Translations under genes and position numbers: made by a program | In this document: one piece after another, positions 24,628-33,592 of the stretch | Position numbering within the stretch: the first letter of the stretch is position 1 | Layout: every line of letters starts with the position of its first letter | Assembly: GCA_024330185.1 (NCBI GenBank) | Contig: JANDLV010000012.1 | Span: 21,983 to 85,982, forward strand | DNA: 64,000 nt | Origin: Candidatus Siliceabacter maunaloa | GTDB taxonomy: Bacteria; Actinomycetota; Thermoleophilia; Solirubrobacterales; Solirubrobacteraceae | Direction of reading: 5' to 3' | The notes under the pieces: model-generated | Told to the model about the DNA's origin: nothing | The model's database searches: none | Seen by the model: the letters and a program-made list of their open reading frames with translations, nothing else

Positions 24628-25745
24628 ACCTCGAGCTCTCCCAGGAGCAGGAGTTCCTGCGCGACGCGGCGCGCAACGCGCTGGGCCGCGTGAAGACCGT
24701 CGAGGCCGCCCGCGAGGCGCTCGAGGATCCCGGCGCCCGCCCGGATCTGTGGCCGACCGCCTGCGAGGCGGGCTGGGCCGGGCTCATCGTCGACGAGGAG
24801 CACGGGGGCGCCGAGCTGGGCGCCTTCGACGCGATGCTCGTGATGATCGAGGCCGGCCGCGTGCTGGCCGGGATCGAGCTGCTGGGCCACCTGCCCGCGG
24901 CGGCGCTGCTCAACGCCGGCGGGTACGGCGACCTCGGGGCGATCGCCGAGGGGACGCAGCGCGCCACGTGGCTGCCCACCCGACCGCCGACCGACGACGT
25001 GCCGGCCTGGACCGTCGAGGCGCGGGGCGGCTCGCGCCGGGCGCCGGCTGTGGCGCTCGACGGCGACCGGCTGAGCGGCACCGTGGCCTGGGTCCCCGAT
25101 GCCCCGGGCGCCGACGTGCTCGTCGTGATCGGCGTCGACGCCGGCGGCGAGGTCGCGGCGCTGGCCGTCGACGCGACCCAGGACGGCGTGTCGGTCGAGG
25201 CCGTCACCCGCTACGACGCGACGCGCGCGCTGGGCCACGTCACGCTCGACGGCGCCACCGGCCAGCGGCTTGCGCTGGACGCCGAGGGCATTGCCCACGC
25301 CTGGTACTTCGCCCAGACGCTGCTTGCCGCGGAGGCGATCGGCACGGTCGAGACCTGCCTGGCCAGCTCCGTGGCGTACGCCAAGGAGCGGTTCACCTTC
25401 GGGCGGGCCATCGGCTCCTACCAGGCGGTCAAGCACGCGCTGGTCGAGGTGCTGCGCCGCCGGGAGAACGCCTACTCGCTGCTGGTCTACGCGGGCTGGT
25501 CGCACGAGGACCGCCGCGACGAGTTCCCCCTGGCCGCCAGCGCGGCGAGGGCCGCGGCGAGCGCGGCGCTGGACTACGCGGCACGCGAGCTGATCTCCGT
25601 CCACGGCGGGATCGGCGCGACGTGGGAGCACGACGCCCCCCTGTTCTTCCGCCGCGCCCAGCTCTCGCGCCGCCTGCTGGGCGGCATGGGCGACGCGACC
25701 GACCGCGTGGCCGGGGAGCTGCTGGCCAAGGCGGGCGCCGTGTAG
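24624..25745 (+). CDS. Acyl-CoA dehydrogenase, partner subunit
   Basis: 373 residues from a GTG overlapping the preceding stop (GTGA). Starts MNLELSQEQEFLRDAARNAL; contains GWAGLIVDEEHGGAELGAFD, YAKERFTFGRAIGSYQAVKHAL and the C-terminal ELISVHGGIGATWEHDAPLFFRR. The middle FAD-contact region is diverged and the last-domain motif differs from its neighbour, as in heteromeric ACADs in which only one subunit is fully catalytic. Followed after 66 bases by a tRNA gene. Confidence 0.9.
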   Translation: MNLELSQEQEFLRDAARNALGRVKTVEAAREALEDPGARPDLWPTACEAGWAGLIVDEEHGGAELGAFDAMLVMIEAGRVLAGIELLGHLPAAALLNAGGYGDLGAIAEGTQRATWLPTRPPTDDVPAWTVEARGGSRRAPAVALDGDRLSGTVAWVPDAPGADVLVVIGVDAGGEVAALAVDATQDGVSVEAVTRYDATRALGHVTLDGATGQRLALDAEGIAHAWYFAQTLLAAEAIGTVETCLASSVAYAKERFTFGRAIGSYQAVKHALVEVLRRRENAYSLLVYAGWSHEDRRDEFPLAASAARAAASAALDYAARELISVHGGIGATWEHDAPLFFRRAQLSRRLLGGMGDATDRVAGELLAKAGAV

Positions 25746-25811
25746 GCGGCGGCGCGGCGACCGGAACGGTAGGCGCGAGGGGGCGCCGACTATCTTGCGT
25801 GCTGACCCGCC

Positions 25812-25883
25812 GGGGGCGTGGTGCTAACGGGAACACACGGCCTTTGCAAGGCTGAGTTGGGGGTTCGATTCCCCCCGCCTCCA
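25812..25883 (+). tRNA. tRNA-Ala(TGC)
   Basis: Cloverleaf folds by eye: acceptor GGGGGCG/CGCCTCC with the alanine-identity G3:U70 pair, D arm GTG/CAC, anticodon arm CGGCC/GGCTG with loop TTTGCAA (anticodon TGC), T arm GGGGG-TTCGATT-CCCCC, discriminator A. CCA is not encoded. The D stem is short (3 bp) and the loop large. Confidence 0.9.
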
Positions 25884-25941
25884 CTGGAGCCGGCGACTCG
25901 TAGCCCTTGCCGCCCGTCGAGGTCGGGGGAGGAGGCTCAAG

Positions 25942-27573
25942 TTGTTTTCGCGTCCTGCCGTAACTCAGGTGATGCTCGGATCAAAGCCGCCCTGCGCTCG
26001 CGGAGATGATCCCCCCACGTCACGGGCCCCCGAAAGTCGCGACGCCGCTGAAGGGCCTGAAGCGGTCCACCGCAAGGCCGCGCTCGTGGACTCCTCGGAG
26101 GATCCGATCATCGGCCTCACGCTGGAGGGCGTGATCACGGACTGGAACCCCGCCGCACAGCGACTCTACGGCTATTCGTGCGAGGAGGCGCTCGGAGCGT
26201 CGATCGCCATGCTCGTACCGCCGGAGCTGCGCGGCTCGACCAACCTGCTGGCGCGGGTGGGCGCCGGGGAGGTGCTGCGACAGGTGGACACCCAGCGCAT
26301 GGCCAAGGACGGAGAGCGGATCGACGTCTCGATCTCGATGTCCCCGATCAGGGACGAGCGGCATGCGATCGTCGGCGCCGCGGCGTTCACGCGCGACAAC
26401 CGCGTGCACAAGCAGACCGAGGCGATGCTCGAGCGCCAGCGCCGGCAGCTCGCCGAGGCGCAGTCGGTCGGTGGCTTCGGAAGCTGGGAGTGGGACATGG
26501 GCGCGGACACGGTCGAGTGGTCGGAGCAGCTCTGCCGCATCTACGGGCTCGAGCCAGGCCGTCACCCCGTGACCTTCGAGGGCTGCCTTCAGCGCATTCA
26601 CCCCGACGATCGGGCCCGCGTGCAGGCCGACGCGGAGGCCGCCTATGCGAGGGGCACGCCCTTCTCGCTCGAGCATCGCATCGTGCGCCCCGACGGAGGC
26701 GTGCGCACCCTGCACGCCCGCGGCGAGGTCGCAACGGGCGAGCACGGAACTGCGCTGCGGATGCTCGGCACCGGGCAGGACATCACCGAGCGCCGCGAGA
26801 TCGAGCGCGCGAAGGATGAGTTCACCTCGGTCGTGAGCCACGAGCTGCGCACTCCGCTGACCTCGATCCGCGGCTCGCTCGGACTGCTCGAGTCAGGCGT
26901 GCTCGGGGAGCTCCCGGAGCGGGGGCGGCGGATGGTCCGGATCGCTGCCGAGAACAGCGATCGCCTCGTGCGCCTGATTAACGACATCCTGGACATCGAG
27001 CGGATCGGCTCCGGCAAGATCGACATGCAGCCTCAGCGCTGCGATGCCGCCGAACTGGTCGAGCGCGCGCTCGAAAGCGTAGGGCAGATCGCGGCGCAGG
27101 CGCAGGTGAGCGTGAGCGCAGACACCCAGCCGGTGACACTCGGCGCCGACCCCGACCGCGTGCTCCAGACGCTGACCAACCTGCTCTCGAACGCGCTGAA
27201 GTTCTCCCCCGCCGGCACCGCCGTGCTTGTCTGCTCAGGGCGCCGCGGCGGCGAGGTGCTCTTCCAGGTCAGCGACGAAGGCCGCGGCATCCCGGCCGAC
27301 AAGCTCGACTCGATCTTCCAGCGCTTCCAGCAGGTCGATGCCTCCGACTCGCGCGAGATGGGCGGCACGGGACTCGGGCTCGCGATCTGCCGCGCGATCG
27401 TCGAGCAGCACGGCGGGCGGATCTGGGCCGAGAGCGAGCTCGGGAAGGGAAGCACCTTCTCGTTCACGCTGCCTGCCCTGGTCGAACGGGAGCCGGCCCC
27501 GGCGCCCACCACCGCCGACGGAGCGCCGGCAGTGGTCGTGTGCGAGGACGAGCGCGCGCGCGTGCCGGCGTAA
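25942..27573 (+). CDS. PAS-domain sensor histidine kinase with vestigial receiver start
   Basis: 543 residues from TTG 25942, preceded by GGGGAGGAGG. Two PAS domains (about residues 45-165 and 175-285: VDSSEDPIIGLTLEGVITDW; FGSWEWDMGADTVEWSEQL), HisKA with the phospho-acceptor His near residue 300 in VVSHELRTPLTSIRG, and HATPase with NLLSNALKFSP, DEGRGIPADKL and GGTGLGLAICRAIVEQHGG. No membrane segment, so a cytoplasmic sensor. The C-terminus stops at APAVVVCEDERARVPA, which looks like the first strand of a receiver domain cut short. No response regulator is adjacent. Confidence 0.93.
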   Translation: MFSRPAVTQVMLGSKPPCARGDDPPTSRAPESRDAAEGPEAVHRKAALVDSSEDPIIGLTLEGVITDWNPAAQRLYGYSCEEALGASIAMLVPPELRGSTNLLARVGAGEVLRQVDTQRMAKDGERIDVSISMSPIRDERHAIVGAAAFTRDNRVHKQTEAMLERQRRQLAEAQSVGGFGSWEWDMGADTVEWSEQLCRIYGLEPGRHPVTFEGCLQRIHPDDRARVQADAEAAYARGTPFSLEHRIVRPDGGVRTLHARGEVATGEHGTALRMLGTGQDITERREIERAKDEFTSVVSHELRTPLTSIRGSLGLLESGVLGELPERGRRMVRIAAENSDRLVRLINDILDIERIGSGKIDMQPQRCDAAELVERALESVGQIAAQAQVSVSADTQPVTLGADPDRVLQTLTNLLSNALKFSPAGTAVLVCSGRRGGEVLFQVSDEGRGIPADKLDSIFQRFQQVDASDSREMGGTGLGLAICRAIVEQHGGRIWAESELGKGSTFSFTLPALVEREPAPAPTTADGAPAVVVCEDERARVPA

Positions 27574-27630
27574 GACATCCCACCCCGGCCACGATCTCCT
27601 CGACCACGCGCTCGCCGGTAGGTTGGGCCC

Positions 27631-28563
27631 ATGAGCGACGAGGGCGGCGGCGGGCACGGGGAGACCACGGGTGCGATCGCGGCGGCGTTCCTCGCCAACC
27701 TGGGGATCGCCATCGCGAAGTTCGTCGGGTTCCTCATCACGGGGTCCTCGGCCCTGCTGGCCGAGTCGATCCACTCCGTCGCCGACGCCAGCAACCAGGG
27801 CCTGCTGGTCCTGGGCGGGCGGCGAGCCCGCCGCGAGCCGACCCCCCTCCACCCGTTCGGCTACGGGCGAAGCCGCTACTTCTGGGCGTTCGTGGTGGCG
27901 GTGGTGCTCTTCTCGCTCGGCGGCCTCTTCTCGCTCTACGAGGGCTACCACAAGATCACCGAGCCGGAGGAGATCACCTCGCCCGCCGTCGCCTTCGCGA
28001 TCTTCGGCGTGGCGATCGTCTTCGAGGCCGTCGCGCTGCGGACCGCCGTGCGCCACGCCACGCCGCAGCGCCGCGGACGCAGTTGGGTGGACTACGTGCG
28101 CACGTCGCGCAGCCCCGAGCTGCCGGTCCTCCTGCTGGAGGACTCCGGGGCGCTGATCGGGCTGATCTTCGCGACGGCCGGGGTGGCGCTGGCGATCGTC
28201 ACCGGCAACCCGATCTTCGACGGCCTCGGAACGCTCGCGATCGGCGTCCTCCTCGTGGCCATCGCGATCGTCCTCGCGATCGAGATGAAGAGCCTGCTGA
28301 TGGGCGAGGCGGCCTCGCCGGAGATGATCCAGCGGATCGAGGCCGAGCTCGGGCAGAGCCCGGGCGTTCGCCGGGTGATCAACGTGCTCACCCAGCACCT
28401 GGGCCCGGCCGAGCTCCTTGTGGCGGCCAAGCTGGAGTTCGAGAAGTCGCTCTCGATGGCGGAGTTGGCGGGCGCGATCAACGGCTGCGAGGCCCGGTTG
28501 CGCGCAGGCGTACCGATCGCGAGGTTCGTCTACCTCGAGCCCGACCTCCTCGCCCACGAGTAG
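27631..28563 (+). CDS. Cation diffusion facilitator family transporter
   Basis: 310 residues. Six membrane helices; the metal-site motif in TM2 AESIHSVADASNQGLL (S/H-xxx-D) and TM5 LLEDSGALIGLIF, followed by the cytoplasmic ferredoxin-like domain ending in ARFVYLEPDLLAHE. Proton-driven efflux of Zn, Mn or Fe is expected for the family; the TM2/TM5 residues here do not decide the metal. The loop contains GRSRYFWAFVVAVVLFSLGG, typical of FieF/YiiP relatives. Followed after 37 bases by a small zinc-ligand protein. Confidence 0.93.
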   Translation: MSDEGGGGHGETTGAIAAAFLANLGIAIAKFVGFLITGSSALLAESIHSVADASNQGLLVLGGRRARREPTPLHPFGYGRSRYFWAFVVAVVLFSLGGLFSLYEGYHKITEPEEITSPAVAFAIFGVAIVFEAVALRTAVRHATPQRRGRSWVDYVRTSRSPELPVLLLEDSGALIGLIFATAGVALAIVTGNPIFDGLGTLAIGVLLVAIAIVLAIEMKSLLMGEAASPEMIQRIEAELGQSPGVRRVINVLTQHLGPAELLVAAKLEFEKSLSMAELAGAINGCEARLRAGVPIARFVYLEPDLLAHE

Positions 28564-28600
28564 GACGGTCCCTTGCCATCGGTCCTACCATCGGGAGACC

Positions 28601-28891
28601 GTGCCGATCATCGAGACGGGTCCCCTGTGTGCCAGGCGGGGCTGCCGCCGGCCCGATTGGCGTGACGGGCTGTGTCACGCGTGCTGGCGGCTGGCCGTGT
28701 TGTTCAAGAAGGATCCGCGGATGTTCGCCTACAAGCCGCTGGACGACTACGGCGACGAGCGGGATGCGGTCGAGTTTCCGTGGGAGAAGTGGGAGCGCGC
28801 GGCCCAGTCCCGGGGGATGAACCTCACGGACGTGATCGCTCAGGCGGGCGACGACGAGAGGCCCCCGCAGGAACCACGGCCCGACGCCTGA
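28601..28891 (+). CDS. Small Cys-rich (zinc-ribbon-like) protein
   Basis: 96 residues from GTG 28601, preceded by GGGAGA. N-terminal LCARRGCRRPDWRDGLCHAC provides a C-x4-C, then C-x2-C arrangement that could bind one zinc. The rest is acidic: DPRMFAYKPLDDYGDERDAV, WEKWERAAQSRGMNLTDVIA, tail rich in Glu/Pro. Family not recognised. It follows the cation efflux gene on the same strand. Confidence 0.68.
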   Translation: MPIIETGPLCARRGCRRPDWRDGLCHACWRLAVLFKKDPRMFAYKPLDDYGDERDAVEFPWEKWERAAQSRGMNLTDVIAQAGDDERPPQEPRPDA

Positions 28892-28945
28892 GGCGGCCGC
28901 CGCCGCAGGTTGTCGGCCTTGACCACCTCCGGGTAGGCTCGCCGC

Positions 28946-30250
28946 ATGGCGACCCAGGCCCAGCCGGAGGGGAGGTCGCCGCGCGCGGAGGTCTCCAACC
29001 GCGAGATCGTCGACCACTGGTTCGACGTCGCGGCTGACCGGATCGGGGTGGCCGACGACGCGCGCGTGGTGCTGCGCTCGTCCTACCGCGAGGTGGCGGT
29101 GCAGGTGCCCCTGCGCCAGGCCGACGGGCGGATCCACTGCTACCAGGGCTTCCGCGTGCAGCACAACGGCGCGCGTGGCCCCTACAAGGGCGGCGTGCGC
29201 TACCACCCCGAGGTCGACCTCGACGAGGTGCGCGCCCTCGCCTCGCTGATGACCTGGAAGACCGCGCTGGTCGACGTGCCCTTCGGGGGCGCCAAGGGCG
29301 GGATCGACTGCGACCCCTCCGAGCTGGTCAGCGACGAGCTGCAGAAGATCACCCGCTCGTTCATCGACAAGATCGCCAAGGTCATCGGGCCCCAGCGCGA
29401 CATCCCCGCGCCCGACGTCAACACCAACGCCCAGGTGATGGCCTGGATGATGGACGAGTACGGAAAGCTCTACGGCCACACGCCGGCCATCGTCACCGGC
29501 AAGCCGATCTCCCTGGGCGGCTCCCTGGGCCGTGAGGCGGCCACGGGACGTGGCGTGGTGCTCTGCTTCCGCGAGGCCGCGCCACTGCTCGACCTGCGCC
29601 CCGACGGGGCGACCGTGGTCATACAGGGCTTCGGCAACGTCGGCGGCTGGGCCGGGCGGATCATGGCGCAGCTCGGCGCGAAGGTCATCGGCGCCTCGGA
29701 CGCCCACGGCGCCATCCACGGCGAGGCGGGCCTCGACGCCGAGGCGCTCTGGGCCCACGTGCGCGCCGGAGGCCGGCTGCCGGACTTCCCCGGCGCGGAC
29801 GTCATCACCCCCGCCGAGCTGCTGGCGCTGGAGTGCGACGTCCTCATACCCGCCGCGCTGGGCGGCATGATCCACGCCGCCAACGCCGACGCCGTCAACG
29901 CACGCATGATCGTCGAGGGCGCCAACAGCCCGACCACGCCCAGGGCCGATGAGATCCTGGCCGACAAGGGCGTGCTCGTCGTTCCCGACGTGCTGGCCAA
30001 CGCCGGCGGCGTGATCGTCTCCTACTTCGAGTGGGTGCAGAACCTGCAGCACCTCGCGTGGGACGAGCGCAAGGTCAACGACCGTCTGGGCACCCGGATG
30101 CGCAAGGCCTTCCGCGCGGTGCACCACCGGGCGCGGGAGGAGGGCGAGTCGCTGCGGGTTGCCTCCTACGCGCTGGCCATCGAGCGCGTGGCGCAGGCCG
30201 CGCGCGACCGCGGCTACATCACCGAGGCCGACGTCCCCTACAAGCCGTAG
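28946..30250 (+). CDS. gdhA: Glutamate dehydrogenase (Glu/Leu/Phe/Val dehydrogenase family)
   Basis: Oxidative deamination of glutamate to 2-oxoglutarate or the reverse. 434 residues. Substrate-binding and catalytic Lys motifs GPYKGGVRYHPEVDLDEV and PFGGAKGGIDCDPSEL, Asp in RDIPAPDVNTNAQVMAWMMD, Rossmann motif VVIQGFGNVGGWAGRIMA, then VEGANSPTTPRAD and ANAGGVIVSYFEW. Length fits hexameric NAD(P)-type GDH. Upstream spacing of 54 bases from the small Cys-rich gene. Confidence 0.95.
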   Translation: MATQAQPEGRSPRAEVSNREIVDHWFDVAADRIGVADDARVVLRSSYREVAVQVPLRQADGRIHCYQGFRVQHNGARGPYKGGVRYHPEVDLDEVRALASLMTWKTALVDVPFGGAKGGIDCDPSELVSDELQKITRSFIDKIAKVIGPQRDIPAPDVNTNAQVMAWMMDEYGKLYGHTPAIVTGKPISLGGSLGREAATGRGVVLCFREAAPLLDLRPDGATVVIQGFGNVGGWAGRIMAQLGAKVIGASDAHGAIHGEAGLDAEALWAHVRAGGRLPDFPGADVITPAELLALECDVLIPAALGGMIHAANADAVNARMIVEGANSPTTPRADEILADKGVLVVPDVLANAGGVIVSYFEWVQNLQHLAWDERKVNDRLGTRMRKAFRAVHHRAREEGESLRVASYALAIERVAQAARDRGYITEADVPYKP

Positions 30251-30254
30251 GGGC

Positions 30255-30484
30255 TCACAGCCAGACCGTGCCCTGCGCCAGCACGACCACGTCGCCGCCC
30301 ACCCGCACGCGGTCGCCGTCCAGCGCGCAGCGCAGGGTGGACGGGCGACCCATCTCGACGCCCTGGGAGATGACGAGGGCGGCCACCGCCACCGCCGTGC
30401 CCAGCGAGGGATGCCCGGCGAAGCGCATATCGGCGTCGCGGTGAAGACGTCGAGCCAGGTCAGCCGGCGCGGCGTGGGGCTCAC
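30255..30484 (-). pseudogene. Remnant of a PhzF-family epimerase/isomerase
   Basis: A 57-codon frame on the minus strand (ATG 30428, stop 30255) joins MRFAGHPSLGTAVAVA, the N-terminal active-site signature of PhzF proteins (FAGHPxxGTA), directly to QGVEMGRPSTL and VRVGGDVVVLAQGTVWL, the C-terminal signature. The roughly 200 residues normally between them are absent. Upstream, WLDVFTA in another frame resembles further N-terminal sequence. The piece is best read as an internally deleted, frameshifted relic. It abuts the gdhA stop convergently. Confidence 0.72.
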
Positions 30485-30499
30485 GGACCGGACCGGGGC

Positions 30500-31390
30500 T
30501 CAGAAGTCGAAGTCGCGCGGCGGCTTCTGCTCGAACCAGAGCCGGTCGTGCTCCGGCGTCTCCTCGAGGAACTCGGGCGTCTCCTCGAGCAGCTCCTCGC
30601 CCTCCGGCTCATCGTACTCATCGGCGTCGGGCACGGAAGGCGGGGGCCCGGGCGGGCGGACGGCGTCCTCGACGTCCTCCAGGGCGTACTGCTGGGTGGG
30701 TTGGTCGGGCGCGGGCGGAGGCTCCGGCGCGGGAGGCGCGGGCGGAGGCTCCGGCGCGGGGGGCGCGGGCGGGGGCTCCGGTGGAGGCCCGTCGGCGTGG
30801 CGCTCGCCGACGCGCGGCTCGTCGACCGCGTCGGCGAAGATGTCCTCGTCCTCGTCGCCAAAGACGAAATCATCGGTGTGGGGCTCGTCGTCGGCGGGCT
30901 CCGGCAGGGCGTCGTCGGCGGGCTCCGGCAGGGCGTCGTCGGCGGGCTCCGGCAGGGCGTCGTCGGCGGGCGGGGGTGGGGACGGCGGCCCCGCCCCCCC
31001 GGGGATGTGCCCGCGCAGCTCGTCCTCGGTGATGCGCAGCCGGTGCTCGGCCGGTGGCGGCGCGCCCGTTGCGCGGTCCCCGCGCCCCTCGGGCGCCGGA
31101 CGCGGCTCCTCGTGCTCGGGCGGCTCGGCGGCCAGGCGCAGTCGGGGCTCGCCGGGCTCGCGGCCGGCTCGCGGAGCATCATCGGCCGGCGCGAGCGCAG
31201 TGGCGGGCTCGTCGAGCGGGGCATCCTCGGACTCGCCACGCTCCTCGCGGGCGCGCTCGGCCTGCGGCTCCTGGGTGCGGGTCGGCGGCCCGAGGGCGTC
31301 CTTCTCCTCCCTGGCGATCTCCGCCGGGTCGGCGCCGCGGCCGCGCTTGAGCGCGAGGTGCTCGCGGATGGCTTCGTCAAGCAATCCCAT
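30500..31390 (-). CDS. Acidic Pro/Glu-rich low-complexity protein
   Basis: 296 residues from ATG 31390. A conserved-looking N-terminus (MGLLDEAIREHLALKRGRG, then DPAEIAREEKDALG) is followed by disordered, highly acidic and Pro-rich sequence with internal repeats: three DDALPEPA units and three PPPAPPAPE units, then EYDEPEGEELLEETPEFLEE and a C-terminal FEQKPPRDFDF. No enzyme motif. Probably an intrinsically disordered cytoplasmic protein. It lies 22 bases downstream of the diguanylate cyclase on the same strand. Confidence 0.72.
   Translation of the reverse strand: MGLLDEAIREHLALKRGRGADPAEIAREEKDALGPPTRTQEPQAERAREERGESEDAPLDEPATALAPADDAPRAGREPGEPRLRLAAEPPEHEEPRPAPEGRGDRATGAPPPAEHRLRITEDELRGHIPGGAGPPSPPPPADDALPEPADDALPEPADDALPEPADDEPHTDDFVFGDEDEDIFADAVDEPRVGERHADGPPPEPPPAPPAPEPPPAPPAPEPPPAPDQPTQQYALEDVEDAVRPPGPPPSVPDADEYDEPEGEELLEETPEFLEETPEHDRLWFEQKPPRDFDF
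30887..30970 (-). repeat. 24-bp tandem repeat within acidic protein gene
   Basis: Unit GTCGTCGGCGGGCTCCGGCA plus gggc, at 30887-30910, 30911-30934 and 30935-30958, with a truncated fourth copy. Copies are identical by eye and encode eight residues each (DDALPEPA in the minus-strand frame). Identical tandem units suggest recent slippage. Confidence 0.9.
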
Positions 31391-31412
31391 CCCGGTCGGG
31401 GAGCCTAGATGA

Positions 31413-33347
31413 TCATTGGGTCCGCGCGCGGGCGATGGCCCTCGTGGTCCGATTCTTGCCGGCGCGCTTGGCCCGATAGAGCGCGGCGTCGGCGCCCGCC
31501 ACCAGCGCCTGCTCGTCGTCGGCCGTCTCGGGCAGCGAGGCCACCCCGAAGCTAGCCGTGACCCGCACCGGGCGGCCGGCGCCTTCCACCGGCTCGATCT
31601 CCAGCGCCTCGATCTGCTCGCGCATCCGCTCGGCCAGCCGGAAGGCGCCGTCGAGGTCGGTGCCGGGCAGCACCACCGCCAGCTCCTCCCCGCCGTAGCG
31701 GGCAGGCTCGTCGATCTCGCGCGAGCTCTCGCGCAGCACGCGCGCGATCTCACGCAGCACCTCGTCGCCCTGGAGGTGGCCGCGGGTGTCGTTGACCATC
31801 TTGAAGTCGTCGAGGTCGAGCATGACCAGGCCGAGGCGACCCCCGAAGCGTCGCGAGCGCTCGACCTCCAGCTCGACCGCCTCGTAGAAGCGCCGGTAAT
31901 TGGACAGGCCGGTCAGCTCGTCGGTGACCGACTCGTGGGCGGCGGTCTCGTGCAGGTCGACGTTCTCGATGGACACGGCCGCCTGCCCGGCCAGGTACTG
32001 GAACAGCTCGCGGTCGGGGTCGCTGAACGGCTGGCCAGCGCGGGCGACGCACAGGACGCCGTTGACCCTGCGGTGCTCCTCGTCGCCCTCGACGAGCGGA
32101 TGGGCCAGCGCGCTGAGCCCGCCCTCGTCGACCTCGGCGAACGCGCCGCTGCGCAGCACCCGGGCCTCCCCCTCGCGCAGGACCGCCTCCAGCCCGCGCA
32201 GATTGCCCGCGCGCGCGGACTCCTCCATCGGCCCCTCCCCGATCGGCCGGATGGTCACCCGCCCGGCCTGGGCGTCCACGCCCTCGAGCGCGGTGGTGAC
32301 GACGAGGCGCAGCAGCGCATCCCGGTCGAGGTTGGAGCCCACCGCCTCGCCCAGGCGGCGCACCGAGGTCTGCACGCGCTCGCGCTCGCGGGCCAGCTCC
32401 GCCAGACGCGCCGAGAGCTGGTCGGACATCTTGTTGAACTCCTCGCCCAGCGCCGCGAACTCGTCGCGCCCCTCGGTGGGGACCTTGGCCGAGAAGTCAC
32501 CGGCGCCCAGGCGCCGCGCGGCGTCCAGCAGGCCGGCGATCTGCTGCTGGAGCTGACGCGAGACGGCGAGCGCGAAGACGAAGGCCAGCACGAAGAAGCC
32601 CAGGAGGATGCCGCCGGCCAGCAGCCGGCTGCGCGTCACCGCGCCGGACACCTGGTCGATGTCGGCCAGGACGGAGAAGGAGACGCGCTCGCCGCCGAAG
32701 CCGGGCACTTCGAAGGGGGGCGCCACGCGGAGGGCGTCGCCCTCCGGGCTCTCGACGGTCCCCAGGACAGGAAGCGGGGCCTCGCCCACCCCCTCCACCG
32801 AGGAGGCCAGGAGTCGGTCGTCGGTGCGCACGACGAGGTCGGTGCCCGCCAACCGCCCGACGCGGCGCGCGAAGCCCGCCGCCCGCGTCACGGAGACCTG
32901 CAGCCGGCCGAAGGACTCGCCCCCGGGTCCCTGCAGCTCGCGGGTGGCCGGGGCCACCGCGTCGTCGGGGCCCACGTCGAGGACGACCTCGCCCTCGTCG
33001 ACGAGCAGGATGCGCGTGATCGGCCCGCCCGCCGCGAGCTCCTCAGCGCGCTCGGTCGCCTGCTCCACGTCGCCGGCCTGCAGCGCCGCGACGAGCTCCG
33101 CGTCGGTGCCCACCTCCTCTACGGGGGGCCCGACGTCGGCCTCCCCCTGGGGGAAGAAGCTGGCGTCGGCGCGGGCCTGGCGGTAGAGGTTGAACACCAC
33201 CTCGGTGCGCGCGGCCACCGCCTCGTCGGCCTTTCCCGTCTCGTTGTCGGAGATCAGCCGGAACAGGACGACCGCCACCGACACCATCGGAACGAGCACG
33301 ATGAGCAGGAAGAACAGGCTTAGTCGGTTGCGAAAGCTCACCTCCAT
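31413..33347 (-). CDS. Membrane diguanylate cyclase (sensor-HAMP-GAF-GGDEF)
   Basis: 644 residues. Two membrane helices (LFFLLIVLVPMVSVAVVLF near 10-30 and LLAGGILLGFFVLAFVFAL near 245) flank an extracytoplasmic sensor region. HAMP follows (RLGAGDFSAKVPTEGRDEF), then a GAF-like domain (FSDPDRELFQYLAGQAAVS) and a C-terminal GGDEF domain with DELTGLSNYRRFYEAVE, LVMLDLDDFKMVNDTRGH and the active-site loop RYGGEELAVVLPG near residue 550. The GGEEL form is catalytic in known enzymes. Makes c-di-GMP in response to an unknown signal. Next to a tRNA-Ala gene. Confidence 0.95.
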   Translation of the reverse strand: MEVSFRNRLSLFFLLIVLVPMVSVAVVLFRLISDNETGKADEAVAARTEVVFNLYRQARADASFFPQGEADVGPPVEEVGTDAELVAALQAGDVEQATERAEELAAGGPITRILLVDEGEVVLDVGPDDAVAPATRELQGPGGESFGRLQVSVTRAAGFARRVGRLAGTDLVVRTDDRLLASSVEGVGEAPLPVLGTVESPEGDALRVAPPFEVPGFGGERVSFSVLADIDQVSGAVTRSRLLAGGILLGFFVLAFVFALAVSRQLQQQIAGLLDAARRLGAGDFSAKVPTEGRDEFAALGEEFNKMSDQLSARLAELARERERVQTSVRRLGEAVGSNLDRDALLRLVVTTALEGVDAQAGRVTIRPIGEGPMEESARAGNLRGLEAVLREGEARVLRSGAFAEVDEGGLSALAHPLVEGDEEHRRVNGVLCVARAGQPFSDPDRELFQYLAGQAAVSIENVDLHETAAHESVTDELTGLSNYRRFYEAVELEVERSRRFGGRLGLVMLDLDDFKMVNDTRGHLQGDEVLREIARVLRESSREIDEPARYGGEELAVVLPGTDLDGAFRLAERMREQIEALEIEPVEGAGRPVRVTASFGVASLPETADDEQALVAGADAALYRAKRAGKNRTTRAIARARTQ

Positions 33348-33413
33348 CGGTGAGCGTACCTTCGTCGGAGGCGGTCTTCGCCGGGCCCTGGACGGCTAGA
33401 CTGCGCGATCCAC

Positions 33414-33486
<73 letters not shown>

Positions 33487-33592
33487 TCTTCGGCCGCAAG
33501 CGCCCACACGCCGGGACGGTCGAGACATTGTTCCCGCCGGTCGGTGCGTGATATGACCGGTAGTGGTCAGCAATCAACGCGAGGAGAGCCAT

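Noticed and set aside
25429..25884. Minus-strand ORF beginning MEAGGIEPPTQPCKGR
   Set aside because: This is the antisense translation of the tRNA-Ala gene, a well-known spurious protein.
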